Assembly (NCBI GenBank): GCA_945859605.1
Contig: OX243815.1
Coordinates: 47,653,369-47,717,368 of the forward strand
Length of the DNA stretch: 64,000 bases
Source: Lumbricus rubellus
Lineage: Eukaryota; Annelida; Clitellata; Crassiclitellata; Lumbricidae
Reading direction: 5' to 3'
Of this stretch, positions 28,600-39,129 are shown one piece after another. The notes beneath the pieces are model-generated. The model saw only the letters and a list, made by a program, of their open reading frames with translations. It was not told the DNA's origin and searched no databases. A program made the translations under genes and the position numbers. Every line of letters starts with the position of its first letter. Positions within the stretch are counted from its first letter, which is position 1.

Positions 28600-29140
28600 G
28601 AATATACTTTGAAAATCATTGAGGTTGCACTGTTATAATTCACACATTTCACCACATAATGATATGGGTGAAGCTCTCATTTGGGTAGGTTATCATTAAA
28701 CGGTGCTGTCTAAATATGATGTAGCAATTACTGTCCAATGTCTGCATCATGACATCTGTGTTCCATGCAGCATAAAGCCATCAAGTTTATGCTTTACGGA
28801 GATTGTAACAATATTGGCTCGATATAAAATAATGTTAGGCATGCACATACATTTGTATAAGCTAATTCTAAATTTCTCAATCTTTCGCTTGATGATCTTT
28901 CTTCTGAGTGTTTTTGTCACACACACACACACACACACGACGACTTGAAATGGATTTGAACCTGCAGCCCTCCAGCTGCAAGGCAATGAACATACCCACC
29001 ACACCACTGTGGCCCACAATTACATGTACCAAAGGTTTGCGTTGGTCTAAGCATTGTCAATATGTTTGGTGCATGTAATTGTAGTCTCGGAAATTTTACA
29101 ATGCCAATGATCAGCTATTGTTCAGTTACATTTAATTTAG
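28600..29140 (+). other. Intron, duplicate of 32965-33240, with SINE head
   Basis: 28690-28880 matches 33045-33210 closely (CATCATGACAT, TTCCATGCAGCATAAAGC and following). A CA microsatellite (28917-28938) and a tRNA-SINE head (28935-29010, minus strand) are present only in this copy. Confidence 0.6.
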
Positions 29141-29165
29141 GTAATGACATGCTGTTTTCTTGCAG

Positions 29166-29374
29166 TGAATTTACAACCACCGCTGACGTGGGAGCCTGTG
29201 GATAAGACGTGTGCAGTGAAACTGATTCCGTTGCTGTATAAAGACCCCGACTACATGAGATTCCTGAAAATGGCCAACTCTTGCCACCCGAAGACTACAC
29301 TTTCTTTTGTTCAAACAATTGCGAGGCGTTTTTTCTTTAAACCGGAGACTGTGAAGAAGATGAAATTGCTAGAG
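29166..29374 (+). CDS. PARP N-terminal catalytic exon, copy 5 (intact)
   Basis: Acceptor TTTTCTTGCAG, donor GAG|GTAATT, phase 1 in and 0 out. The frame encodes LQPPLTWEPVDKT, KLIPLLYKDPDYMRFLKMA, NSCHPKTTLSF and KKMKLLE. It is the best candidate partner for the HGT exon at 32787, giving a phase-consistent chain with 33514-33842 and 33948-34145. The function as part of an ADP-ribosyltransferase fold is inferred from its order with the HGT exon. Confidence 0.62.
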
Positions 29375-29523
29375 GTAATTGGATTTTAATCTAAGTCTTA
29401 CAGGCATTCATTTAGTCTAAGAATAAATATATGTAATTGTAGTTTCGGAAATTTTACAATGCCAATGATCAGCTATTGTTCAGTTACATTTAATTTAGGT
29501 AATGACATGCTGTTTTCTTGCAG

Positions 29524-29740
29524 TGAGTTTACAGCCGCCGCTGAACTGGGAACCAGTGGACAAGACGAGTCCAGTGAAGTTGATCCCATTGCTCTACAAA
29601 GATCCCGATTACATTAGATTTCTACAAATGGCTGACTCTTGCCACCCGAAGACAACACTTATTTTCGTCCAAAGGATCGCAAAGCGTTTCTTTTGGAAAG
29701 CTGAGGCAGTGAGGCTGTTATGAAGATGAAATAGCTAGAG
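29524..29740 (+). pseudogene. PARP N-terminal catalytic exon, copy 6, frameshifted
   Basis: Very close to copy 5, including upstream flank and splice sites, so this is a recent tandem duplicate about 360 bases apart. An eight-base gain near 29715 (exon length 217 against 209) shifts the frame to an early stop, and the equivalent of AAATTG reads AAATAG. Confidence 0.7.
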
Positions 29741-30087
29741 GTAATTGGATTTTAATCTAATTCTTACAGGCATTCATTTAGTCTAAGAATCTATATAGAG
29801 CCCCCGTCAAGAAACCTACTCAGAGGCACTCCCAGTCACAGCGAAAATGGACTTGAGATGTGACGAATGTCACTTTTCAAGGTTTTAAATGTATTATTGT
29901 ATTAATATTAATGGCGATTTTGATAATTATAGTACAAGGGGAACAGCCTACTATAATAATATCGATAATATAATTTCTGCCGTGAAATGCACTGAAAGAC
30001 CCACTGATTAATTGCACGCAGCAATATTTAATAATACGCAGAGATACGCAGCCAAACATTTAGACGCACGCACGCGTAGGACTTGTT

Positions 30088-31065
30088 GACAGAGATCAAC
30101 AAGTTCACGTAACCTTGAATTTCCCCGCGCGTCATTATATCAGAAAGAGGCTTCACGTTCAATTCTATATACTTTTAACATGGGCACGTGACGTCTGCGC
30201 CAGAGCGAGGCTCCATGCTAATTCGGCCTATGCTGTAACGTTAAGCTGGAAAAACCCCAGTATACTTTAACGTGGCCGTGTAATTAAAACCAGACATACG
30301 AAATCCTATCTACGTGTCAATGTTCTTTGTCTGAAACTAAATTTAGCGGGAGTTTGGCGTCCCACGTGGCAAATTGTTAGTCTGAGTTCAGTGTCGATTT
30401 GGGAGCCGAACAGGTCGGTTGTGTAGTGAGGAGCTCCGGTGATGAGAGTCTAAATTATGAGATTTTAGGCTGAAATTCGATTTAGATTGGTGAAATAAAT
30501 TAATAAGACATCAGCGATTACGGAGGATAAGAGGATAAAAGAGGATAAATATTGCAAAGGAGTATTTTTGCTATTGAATTGGTGGATGTATTCGGTTTTG
30601 GTCAATTGATCTCTGAGGAAGAGTTTTACACGGGCATTTGGTTGTTCGGTGCATTCCGTTATCGCGAGGAACCCTGCAAATAAACCGGCAAATAAAGAAG
30701 ATTGCGATCTTTCACGAGTCTTTCTATCGGAAATAATGGAGTTAATCGATTGCGTGGATTTTCCATTGTAATGTATTGGAGGAGCATGCCCATTTTCTTC
30801 GCCAAGGCCTGTCCCGATAGGAGGTACGTGCACTAGAATAAATTAATTAGAAAGGGTAAATGGGGCAAAACCGCCATTGAATAATATTATTATCTCATGT
30901 TCAAATTTTCGTATTCCAAGTTGCGTTAGACAAGAAATATTACTTTAAGTAAGCTAGTGAGTTAGACAATTGTCTGTCTTCTTTATTAATATCTTAGATT
31001 CTTAACTGATAAGAGTTATATGTTAATTCTTGGTTGCAATAAAGTAGTTATTAAACAAACCTTCG
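30088..31065 (+). mobile_element. Putative LTR upstream of a gag-like frame
   Basis: About 980 bases starting TGTTGACAGAGATCAACAAG (with an 8-bp inverted repeat CTTGTTGA/TCAACAAG) and containing AATAAA near 31038, followed closely by a gag-like open frame. This arrangement fits the 5' end of an LTR element. No second LTR, primer-binding site or polymerase was found in the window, so the limits and class are tentative. Confidence 0.4.
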
Positions 31066-31111
31066 TCGGTAATTGATAGCGCCTAGTTTGGTAGTATATT
31101 TATGCGCAATT

Positions 31112-31708
31112 ATGGAGCGCCTTGATATAGATGAAGACCAGTTGTCACAGACCGTGGACAAACCCAGTGTTATCTCCATCGTAGGGGAGATGGGTGATCA
31201 GTTGGATCACCATCTGATAAGTGTGACGTCCCAGGTGGGAGAAGTGACGTCTAACGTCGACGGAGTGCGGACGCAAGTGAGCGAAATTATGTCGCGTCTG
31301 GAGCGATTGGAAACTGCTCCAACTGCTAAACTCGCTGTAGGGCAGATGGACCCAGACTATGAAATGACCATAGTTACGGCCAGATCGGCCGTCGCGGACG
31401 CAAACTCGAGCCTTATCCTGGTACCTGAGAAAGCGGACGGAAGTACTTCTTTCAGAAGAAGTCAAAGATTAATGGAGCAGCCTAGGTTAGACTATCGGGG
31501 CTTCAACAAGAAGGGAGACCGGTCACGTGAGACCGTGCAGACAAATACGCCAGTGCGGGACTACTACCTATCAACGGGGTTGGAACCTAACGCCCTACAG
31601 CGAGGCGATAGTCCCTCGAGGGCGGAGGTACGAGTTACCTCTGGCCTGACGAAGGGGTGGGTCGCTACAGAGAGATTTATGAAACAAAGCTTGATTGATC
31701 AGATGTAA
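31112..31708 (+). CDS. Gag-like or coiled-coil ORF of the putative LTR element
   Basis: 198 residues from an ATG at 31112. It has an acidic N-terminus (MERLDIDEDQLSQTVDK), a heptad-like coiled-coil segment about residues 30-75 (QVGEVTSNVDGV, QVSEIMSRLERLE), then a basic, polar region with RRSQRL. The last dozen residues are encoded by the CR1-like fragment that begins near 31670, so the original frame is truncated by that junction. No nucleocapsid zinc knuckle was seen. It could be an unrelated gene. Confidence 0.45.
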   Translation: MERLDIDEDQLSQTVDKPSVISIVGEMGDQLDHHLISVTSQVGEVTSNVDGVRTQVSEIMSRLERLETAPTAKLAVGQMDPDYEMTIVTARSAVADANSSLILVPEKADGSTSFRRSQRLMEQPRLDYRGFNKKGDRSRETVQTNTPVRDYYLSTGLEPNALQRGDSPSRAEVRVTSGLTKGWVATERFMKQSLIDQM

Positions 31709-31960
31709 TAAATATAGCTTTGTAGGGGAGGGGGTTATTCCAGAAATATCGGTATTTCCTGGCAGCTAAGTGAGACAGTATAACTAGGAGCTACCCTTCG
31801 TAGCAAGAGCGAAGACGCGAAACGCTTCAACGTTTGAGACTGGGCAGCAGAGATTGCGTAGGTAAGATGGAGCACAAACAAGGATGCAGCATAAATCAGA
31901 GCAGCAATGCAATATGAGATATGTTGGGCTACAGGCAACAGCTTTGAGAGACTAAGTTAG
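31680..31960 (-). mobile_element. CR1-like 3' fragment, third copy
   Basis: On the minus strand a frame reads LPVAQHISYCIAALIYAA and then FASSLLLRR...SLSCQEIPIFLE, a degraded version of the RT C-terminus at 1-200 (LPIAQRINYRIAALV). It is joined directly to the truncated gag-like frame. Confidence 0.7.
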
Positions 31961-32786
31961 CAATCCATTATATCGTGTACGCAAAGAGGGGAGGGAGGTG
32001 ATCAAATTTGAATGACTTCGGTACACTCGGCAAGAGTTCTTGGTAAATTTTTCTGCATTATTATAAAATATTATAATTATTATTAGCGCCAACAATTATT
32101 ATTGTTACGTGTGCAAAATCACACCGAAATTTGAATCTGAGGCCCGGTAGTTGTCCGAAGGCATTTTATTATACGTTATAGAAGAGGCATGTGCAGCTAT
32201 TCTTTGATGTAATATACATTGGCCAGTGAAATAAATTTCTTATAGATGACTTTAGCTAGTTGACAATTGTAAATGGGGTTAGAGAAGTTTAGTTGTGTGT
32301 ACTCATGGGATAGAGTGTTAACATAATGCATGAGGTGCATCAGAGGAAGGGGAATATTATTTGCATACAGAATATTTGGATGGCCCCTTATGCTGCATGG
32401 TATTCACTGCATAGAATTTGATGAATGTTTGAGTAAGAAACTTGCTCCAATCTAGTCGTAGACCAGCTTTTAGTGTGCCCACAAGAGTAAATCAAAGATT
32501 TTATGAGATTGAATGTGCATTTGTATGTAGCTAGTGTATAGTCGATATCTTTCATGAGCGCTATATAAATTTTCGTTCACACATTCGTGATTAGAACAAG
32601 ATGTGTTGTCTCAGAGCGTCACTAACAGGAGCGGATCGACAGAGTATCAGTATTTTGTTTAAAGTCTTTAGGGGTGTATTTGGTGCTTGCCTAACAGATG
32701 GGGGTTTATTTTATGATTTCTGGTGCAATTTGCTGCTCTATTTTGGTATAATATCGATTGAAATGAAAATGCCATTTTTGCTGTAG

Positions 32787-32964
32787 GTTTTTTCTATTCA
32801 GAACCTGAAATCGTTCCAATCATACGATTTGCGAAAGAGTCATGTTGTGAGCAAAAACGCGGCTGATGTCATCAACGAGCAAGAGTTGTACCATGGCACC
32901 ACCGCTGAAGGTGCTCGCGCGATCTGTGAACACTCTTTCAACCGTTCTTTCTTTGGCCGTAACG
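32787..32964 (+). CDS. PARP HGT-motif exon, copy 2 (intact)
   Basis: Acceptor TTTTTGCTGTAG, donor AACG|GTGAAT; 59 codons plus one base, phase 0 in and 1 out. It encodes IQNLKSFQSYDLRKSHVV, NEQELYHGTTAEGARAICEH and SFNRSFFGRN. The I.N...W/F..Y, NE..L.HGT and FNRS..G.N pattern is that of the PARP (ARTD) catalytic core, closest in style to PARP10/14/15 types. The His of HGT would contact NAD+. The later Tyr and Glu positions cannot be assigned confidently. Confidence 0.75.
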
Positions 32965-33513
32965 GTGAATAACTCTGAAAATCACTCTAATAATTCACAC
33001 ATTTCATCACATGTGATATGTGAAGAGTTTGGTTGTCATGAAAAGGTCCTGTTTAAATATGATGTAGCAATAACTGTCTAATGTCTGCATCATGACATTG
33101 TGTTCCATGCAGCATAAAGCAATCAAGTTTATGCTTTACGTAGATTGTAACAATATTGGCTGGATATAAAATAATGTTAGGCATGCATATGCATTTGTAT
33201 AAGGTAACTCTAAATTTCTCAGTCTTTCACTTGATGATCTTTCTTCCAAGTGTTTTTGTTACAGCTTCACTGCTTATACCAATCGGTTCACGTAGTGTTG
33301 TCTTGAATGCCACACTCAAGCCATGAATGACTTTGAGGACTGCAAACTCAAGCATTTCTAAACTCCTATCAGCTGCCTCTGCTGATTTTATTAGATGCGC
33401 ATTGTACATTTCTTCTTTATCATCCAGCTTTTTTGTTTAAATTTCTGCTTCTACATCCAATTTTTCTTAACTGTTTCATTAATTGAGTTTATAATTGTTC
33501 TTCTTTATCTTAG

Positions 33514-33842
33514 AATGGTGTTTAACTACAAGCGTTTTTCGACTTATGTCCAGAGACAGTCATTTGATGAGAAGGAACTCAATTCAAACGCCAACAATTG
33601 TTCTGATGCAAGCTTCCAATTTTCAGGAATATCTTTTACTGGGAATCTCCCAAAAACAGTTTACATGGCCTACTTTTACCTTCTGGCAGCAACTGAGCGA
33701 ACGTGTGGCAATGTCCATCCCTGCAAGACCACCTCTCTTCGTCCTTCCAGTTCCAAGACAGCAAATTATTCCGCACCTTCCAGGCTACCAGTCTTTAAAG
33801 AGACCGTGGTGTTTGGTGAAGCCACCTGAGCTGGACTGTGAG
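33514..33842 (+). CDS. Exon downstream of HGT exon, open and phase-compatible
   Basis: TTTATCTTAG acceptor and GAG|GTAATT donor. It enters in phase 1 and is open for 109 codons, ending SLKRPWCLVKPPELDCE. It is rich in aromatic residues and Pro and does not show a clear YFA...YS PARP motif, so the catalytic barrel may be divergent or this may be a replacement domain. A related but shorter exon end (TLKRQWCRAEPPQLDLQ) occurs at 34553. Confidence 0.45.
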
Positions 33843-33947
33843 GTAATTAGAAAGTTTCCTTAGTTGATGCTGTCGTGGTTTTATTCATGAATCGAATATC
33901 AAGTAGTAAAACATTGAAAATGGCCCGTTTAATTGTATATTTTGTAG

Positions 33948-34145
33948 TCAATTGCGTTGAATGCATTCCCTAGGGGCAGCAACATGAAACGCGCAAGAGC
34001 ACAATGCTGCATCTATGGTAAAACAAAAGATCCATGTCTGCTGTTCCCAGCCTGGAATGTAGGGATTATAGAGTACGTTGAAAGTCGGTATGCTTTTTGT
34101 GAGGTTGTATTTCGAGATCTAATTAATGTATGTCTTTATACATAG
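33948..34145 (+). CDS. Terminal-type exon, possible C-terminal PARP strand (copy 1)
   Basis: After TATATTTTGTAG the frame runs in phase 0: SIALNAFPRGSNMKR, QCCIYGKTKDPCLLF, NVGIIEYVESRYAF, to a TAG at 34143-34145. The DPCLLF...EYV order vaguely resembles the last strands of the PARP fold (NPSIF...EYLI). That comparison is tentative. Confidence 0.42.
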   Translation, partial: SIALNAFPRGSNMKRARAQCCIYGKTKDPCLLFPAWNVGIIEYVESRYAFCEVVFRDLINVCLYT

Positions 34146-34239
34146 TTTACATAATAATCACGGCTAGAAACAAGGTTGCAGGTTGGTTAAACATCTTTGA
34201 TTACAGCAGACCTTATGTGTATTATTGCTCCGATATGAT

Positions 34240-34553
34240 AGAAATCAGATCTGAAAAGGTTTGTTGTGTCGGACAGATGTAGGAGATATCTGTCCAGATT
34301 GAACCCAGATGTCTTGACAGTCTTTGAGGTCTTCCATCCGAACTCTTTCGACAGCACCTCACTTGTCATAATACCATTCCAGCGAGGTCCAAGCGAAGCA
34401 TTCTTGAATTCACTGACTGCAAGGACGCATCCATTCGATCGTCTTCCCGGACTCTTCCGCGCACCAAGAAAGCCATCCACTTCAACTGTTGCAATCTTAC
34501 AGACGTTGAAACGACAATGGTGTCGAGCTGAACCACCACAGTTGGACCTGCAG
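34240..34553 (+). pseudogene. Duplicate of the 33514-33842 exon, divergent
   Basis: An open frame ends TLKRQWCRAEPPQLDLQ|GTAATTAG, parallel to SLKRPWCLVKPPELDCE|GTAATTAG at 33842. Its first part (LSRLNPDVLTVFEVFHPNSF) differs strongly from that exon, and no convincing acceptor was found. The same start (TGTTGTGTCGGACAGATGTA) is present again at 35100, where it is interrupted. Confidence 0.4.
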
Positions 34554-34791
34554 GTAATTAGAAACTGAGTTGACTTTCACAGCCATATCAGCCTACGGCC
34601 AACATATTATCCCTGTAGCTGTTTTTCTTGCTGATTTGAATTGTATCGCGTGATGATGAGAAGAAATAATGATCTACCAAGCTGTTGGCTCAAAATAGTT
34701 TCTTCAGTTGATACTGTCATGGTTTTATTCAAGAATCGAATTTGACGTACTAAAATATAAAAAATGGCCCGTTTAATTGTATATTTTGTAG

Positions 34792-35180
34792 TCAGTTGCA
34801 TTCCCTAGAGCCAGCAACATGGAATGCCCAAGAGTACAATGCTGCATCTAGAGTAAAACAAAAGATCCATGTCTGCTGTTCCCAGCCTGGAATGTAGGGA
34901 TTATAGTGTATACGTTGAAAGTCGGTATGCTTTTTGTGAGGTTGTATTTCGAGATCTAATGTGTATGTCTATATACAGAGTTTGCATAATAATCATGGCT
35001 AGAGACAAGGTTACAGGTTGGTTAAACATCTTTGATTACAGCAGACCTTATGTGAATTATTGCTCCATAGGATAGAAATCAGATCCATCTGCAAAGGTTT
35101 GTTGTGTTGGACAGATGTAGGAGATATTTGTCCAGATTGAACCCAGATGTCTTGACAGTTTTTGGTAGCATAAGAACGGT
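34792..35180 (+). pseudogene. Second copy of the 33948 exon and following sequence, in-frame TAG
   Basis: The sequence from the TTTTGTAG acceptor onward closely repeats 33948-34330. TAT of copy 1 (CIYGK) is TAG at 34849-34851 here. The match continues through AGCCTGGAATGTAGGGATTA and GTCGGTATGCTTTTTGTGAG and breaks off near 35165. Confidence 0.65.
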
Positions 35181-35260
35181 GCAGAGTGAATGCAAGTGAG
35201 CGTTGTTCACATGAGCTAAACGTGATTCCATCTGACTGATCTGGGTTTATGACAAGACAG

Positions 35261-35517
35261 TGAAAGCAGAACCAGAGTATACTGATGAAGGCATTCTGTA
35301 CATCAGGTACTGTACCAGACAAGACAGTGTACTGATGCAATGGTTCGAGCTGCTTCAAACTACTTTGCCAGCGTCAACGGCAATGCAGCAGCTGTTAGAG
35401 GAAGCGATAAACACCGACGGAAAGAAAGGAACTCGAATGCTCGAGTACTTTGAAAGAGCGAAGAATCTTGGTCATTTGAAAAAGGCCTCACTGAAGCGGA
35501 GTGAGAGCATAATATGA
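35261..35517 (+). CDS. Helical C-terminal exon of unknown function
   Basis: After GACAAGACAG the frame KAEPEYTDEGILYIRYCT, then LMQWFELLQTTLPAS, AMQQLLEEAINTDGKKGT, MLEYFERAKNLGHLKK runs to TGA at 35515-35517. The amphipathic, charged composition suggests helices. No domain is recognised. It follows the PARP-like exons and may be a last exon of that locus. Confidence 0.45.
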
Positions 35518-35534
35518 TGCTGAATAACATTGGC

Positions 35535-36780
35535 ATGCTACGGTAATTGGACTTTAAAGTGACTGTCTATGTGACTGATTCATGAAGTGAATAGATCGCT
35601 TTGGGATGCCAGAAAGCAGTATCAGACTGAAGTTACTAATTCCCATTTGTTGAGATTGATCGACACATCAAAGCTTATACTGTGTATGCAAGTCTAGATG
35701 CCTTTCCTTTATCAATAGACGAGAACATATGAGCAGTTGCAGTGGATTATTAGCCTCTGCACTCTGTAGTCAGCTGATTGGTACTTAAGGACTAAAGTTA
35801 AGAAATGAAGTCATACTTCTTGATCTGTGTAATGAAAGGATTTCAATAATCTTTTAAATGTTTCTGAGGACAGAGATGAGTCTGTAGTTTGACAGGCTGT
35901 CGACGTCCAGGAGCAGGCTTCGAAAAGTAATGGCATAACTAAGGTGCATTAAATGGTTCGTTGCGTTCATGCATATTAAACAGTTTTAAGCATGCAATAT
36001 CAACAAAGAATTGCGATAATCAGGGAAAATATTATGAAAACTAAATTTTTAATACGATCCGTTATAAGTGTCAGCTTATGTTAAAAAGCACTAGTCCGTG
36101 GTGAGGCAACCTGGGTGATAAAATAATTACAGGTCTACAAGAGAAGCTGTGTGGGTGATAAATTGTTAAAATTTACTTCTTTGTCTATTTGTTTTACAGG
36201 GTGATGACGATGATGTGGTTGGGAGGAAGAGACGACAGAAATCGATTAAAGTAGTCATTGTTGTTGTGATGTAGCTGTCCATTGTTAATAAACATTGATA
36301 CGATTACCATTCCAGGTGCCTTTGATCGTTTCCTTTGTCTCTGCACACATCTCTTTGTGCCACATTACATTAAGTCCGTTCATTTAAACAGTGCCTCTTG
36401 AAGAAACCTACCGAGAGGCGTATATCAATGGACTCTAAAATGACTGTCTATGTGACTGATTCATGAAGTGAATAGATTCTGTGGAATGCCAGCAGTGCAA
36501 AAAGCAGTATCAGACTGAAGAATGTGCAGATACTAATTCCCAATTATTGAGATCGATGGAAACACCAAGGCTTATACTGTGTATGCAAGTCTCTATGCCT
36601 TTCCTTTATCAATAGGCAAGAGCAATTGCAGTGGATTAACCTTTGTAGACAACTGATGTTTAGAGATAAAGTAATGTTTCTTGATTTGTGTGAGGAAGGC
36701 ATTTTTAATAATCTTTTAAATGTTACTGATGTTGAAGATGAATCTAAAGTGTTTGACAAGCTGTGAATGTCCAACTAAGG
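35535..36780 (+). repeat. Direct segmental duplication (35535-35905 and 36420-36775)
   Basis: Both halves share ATGACTGTCTATGTGACTGA, GCTTATACTGTGTATGCAAG, CCTTTCCTTTATCAATAG, TAATCTTTTAAATGTT and GTTTGACA(G/A)GCTGT in the same order, with short indels. Between them lies the duplicate of the 25354 basic exon with its flanks. It marks further tandem growth of the locus. Confidence 0.75.
36200..36250 (+). CDS. Small exon with basic, NLS-like segment (copy 2)
   Basis: TTTGTTTTACAG acceptor, 17 codons in phase 0 (GDDDDVVGRKRRQKSIK), then GTAGTC. It is shorter than copy 1 at 25354 by 39 bases, a multiple of three, so the frame is kept. Confidence 0.45.
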
Positions 36781-36949
36781 TTTCCTAAGTAAAAGCGGGA
36801 CAAGAAGCATGATGATGGAGACGACAGTTAGAATCTGAAGGCGTTAGACGTGCATTTTGAAAGATTGCAATATTTCGAGTTTTTTCTGTTAAGAAAAATG
36901 GAGAAAATTGCATCACCGGGAGGAAAGAGCCTGCATTTGCCGTTCTAAG

Positions 36950-37185
36950 CCAAGTCTGCGAAGATCCCCAAGACTTGGGAAGAGTTTCAGCAGGACATGG
37001 AGAACCGGTATGCGGAATTCAAAGCACAGGAGAGAGAGAAGGCAGCCAGTGATCCGGACGGAGACTCCCAACCTCTCATCAACAATTTGCTCCTCGGTGA
37101 AGACGTTGAAGTGACATACGAGCTTGTCGAGAAGGAGGGCGATGGTGATAACTTTGTTGTTGCCCTGGAAGTCGACAAGCAGTAG
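36950..37185 (+). CDS. Terminal exon, acidic/charged protein end, unidentified
   Basis: A pyrimidine-rich acceptor (TTTGCCGTTCTAAG) is followed by an open frame KSAKIPKTWEEFQQDMEN, YAEFKAQEREKAAS, LLLGEDVEVTYELVEKEG, FVVALEVDKQ and TAG at 37183-37185. Codon use and the absence of low complexity suggest real coding. The frame directly upstream has a TAA (part of the acceptor), so this should start at the splice site. No family is recognised. Confidence 0.5.
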
Positions 37186-37189
37186 ATTA

Positions 37190-38460
37190 ATCCGCTGTAT
37201 TCGGGTATGATCATCAAGATCATCAAGTGAAACAGTCCAGTAATTTTTCAGCTAACAGTCCTCATTATGAGCTTCATGTTTTGTTTTGCTTATAGAGGAT
37301 TGAGCTGAAGACACTGTTGCTAGAACGATGTTGTTAAATGTATTCCATAAGAGTACTGTTTGTATTAAGCTGGAACAGTGTCTGAAACTTCATATCTCAG
37401 AGACACCGAAAATACCTGTAAAATCATTTGTTTTGTTAGGACATTTCATATGAAGATGGTTTTCATATAGGAAAAAGTTGAAGCTGTGCTATCTACATAA
37501 TATGTTTGTTATTATTATTATTATTGTTCTGATAATTAATCATTCTAACGAATCATTCTAACGAATCATTCTAACGAATCAATGAAAAGGAGCTTTCAGT
37601 AATTGTTAGACAAGTTAGTCAGTACTGGGCTGCAGAACGATGATTGGACTCTCAATTTTTGATTTGACAAAAATAAAATATTAAATGGTATGCAGTGTTT
37701 GTACATAGTAAACAGTTTCAAACATGCAAGAGTAACAAAAGAAAGGTTGCAGTGATCAGAGAAAATATTATAAACTCTAGGCACTGTTTTAGGTGTAAGC
37801 TTATGTTGATAAGCACTAATCCATGGTAATACAAGATTGGAGAAATTATTATAGGTCTGCAATAGACGCTGTTTGGGTGATGTAAAATGATGTTATCGAA
37901 TATTTAATTGCTCATCTGTGCTGCAGAACTTCGACACTGAGGTCAGAGTTCAAAAAGATGAAAAACTCAGTCACAAGAACAGTTTACCTCAGGGTTATAG
38001 CTTATTCTAACTTCCTCGGTTGGCAACGAGTTTAAAAAGAGAATATGTGAGGTTTAAATTGCCTCCTGATTACCTAGCAGCGTAACCATTAACCACCACA
38101 TGAAGGGTATTGCTTTAGTAAAGTTGTCTCAGAAATTGATCTATGAAAGCTTGCTGACATTCTGCTTTACTTAAAAGTCAAACATTATTTCATTAACTGA
38201 GTAAGAAGCACATTAGTCTAATCACTCTAGTGGGCTGTCAATCTCCTTGTCCATCAGCAGCCACTGACTATTCAATTTTGGATGAGAAACAAAAACAGCA
38301 AACCTATTGAATAAGCATCTGAAAACTATTTAAAATTCGTGAATGCTCATGACACTGCCATACTACACTGTATTATGCAGTAATAAAATAAATTTAACTT
38401 TAAATTTTAAAAAAGCAGTAGAAAAGGAATTCGCCAAGTTACTACACCAATTGATGTATT
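37190..38460 (+). other. Downstream region of the PARP-like locus, no gene seen
   Basis: AT-rich. It contains a short ATT run (37510-37525) and a 13-bp unit AATCATTCTAACG repeated three times at 37538-37584. No coding exon was recognised. Confidence 0.5.
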
Positions 38461-38469
38461 AATGACAAG

Positions 38470-38700
38470 GCACTATAGAACCCATAACATCCCAGATGCT
38501 GGAAGTCTTCCACCAGACATTAGATTGGCCGCCTCAGTGGACTCTTTTAAATCAAAGCTTAAAACCTATCTGTTTGCTAAGGCTTATCCCGCAGTTAGCT
38601 GTTTGTGAGGCGCCCTTGTAGCAGTATGGCCGCGTTACAGCGCCATATAATTAATTTGTTGTCATTATTATTATCACTAAATTATCATTAACTTGACAGA
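38470..38700 (+). mobile_element. CR1-like retrotransposon 3' end
   Basis: The frame GSLPPDIRLAASVDSFKSKL, KTYLFAKAYP ends at TGA 38606-38608. It matches the usual C-terminal phrase of CR1/L2-like RTs (LP..IR...S..SFKS.LKTYLF). The 3' tail GTGAGGCGCCCTTGTAGCAG...GGCGCCATATAATTAA follows and is the source type of the tandem array at 22552-23125. Confidence 0.8.
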
Positions 38701-39129
38701 AAGCTAAATGTTAGATTGCAAATTGAAATCAAATACACTAAATACAGTAATAAACCAGACTTGAAAATGGAAAAAACTAAAAACTAACATAAAGACACAA
38801 GGTTTTACAAGAAACAAGCAAAGGAAGGCATTCAGAGCAAAAGAGAATGTGTAACACAAAATAAACCATGATGGCATACTTGTAGTTGGATACATTCGCA
38901 GTGGGCTATGTGAATCTTGTTGTCATCATCTGTACGTCTGCCCTTCTTCAAGAAGAAGTGCGTGTGGTTGCTGTTTTCATTTGCAGGCACTTCGGACGCA
39001 GGCAGACCAGTGATGAGATTCTTGCATGCCAGATCGTACCGACACTATCTTCAAGCATTGACATGTACATGCCGAGCTGTGACAGGATCTGTGACTGATC
39101 GGAGCTCATGTGGTTTCCACTTCTTTCTG

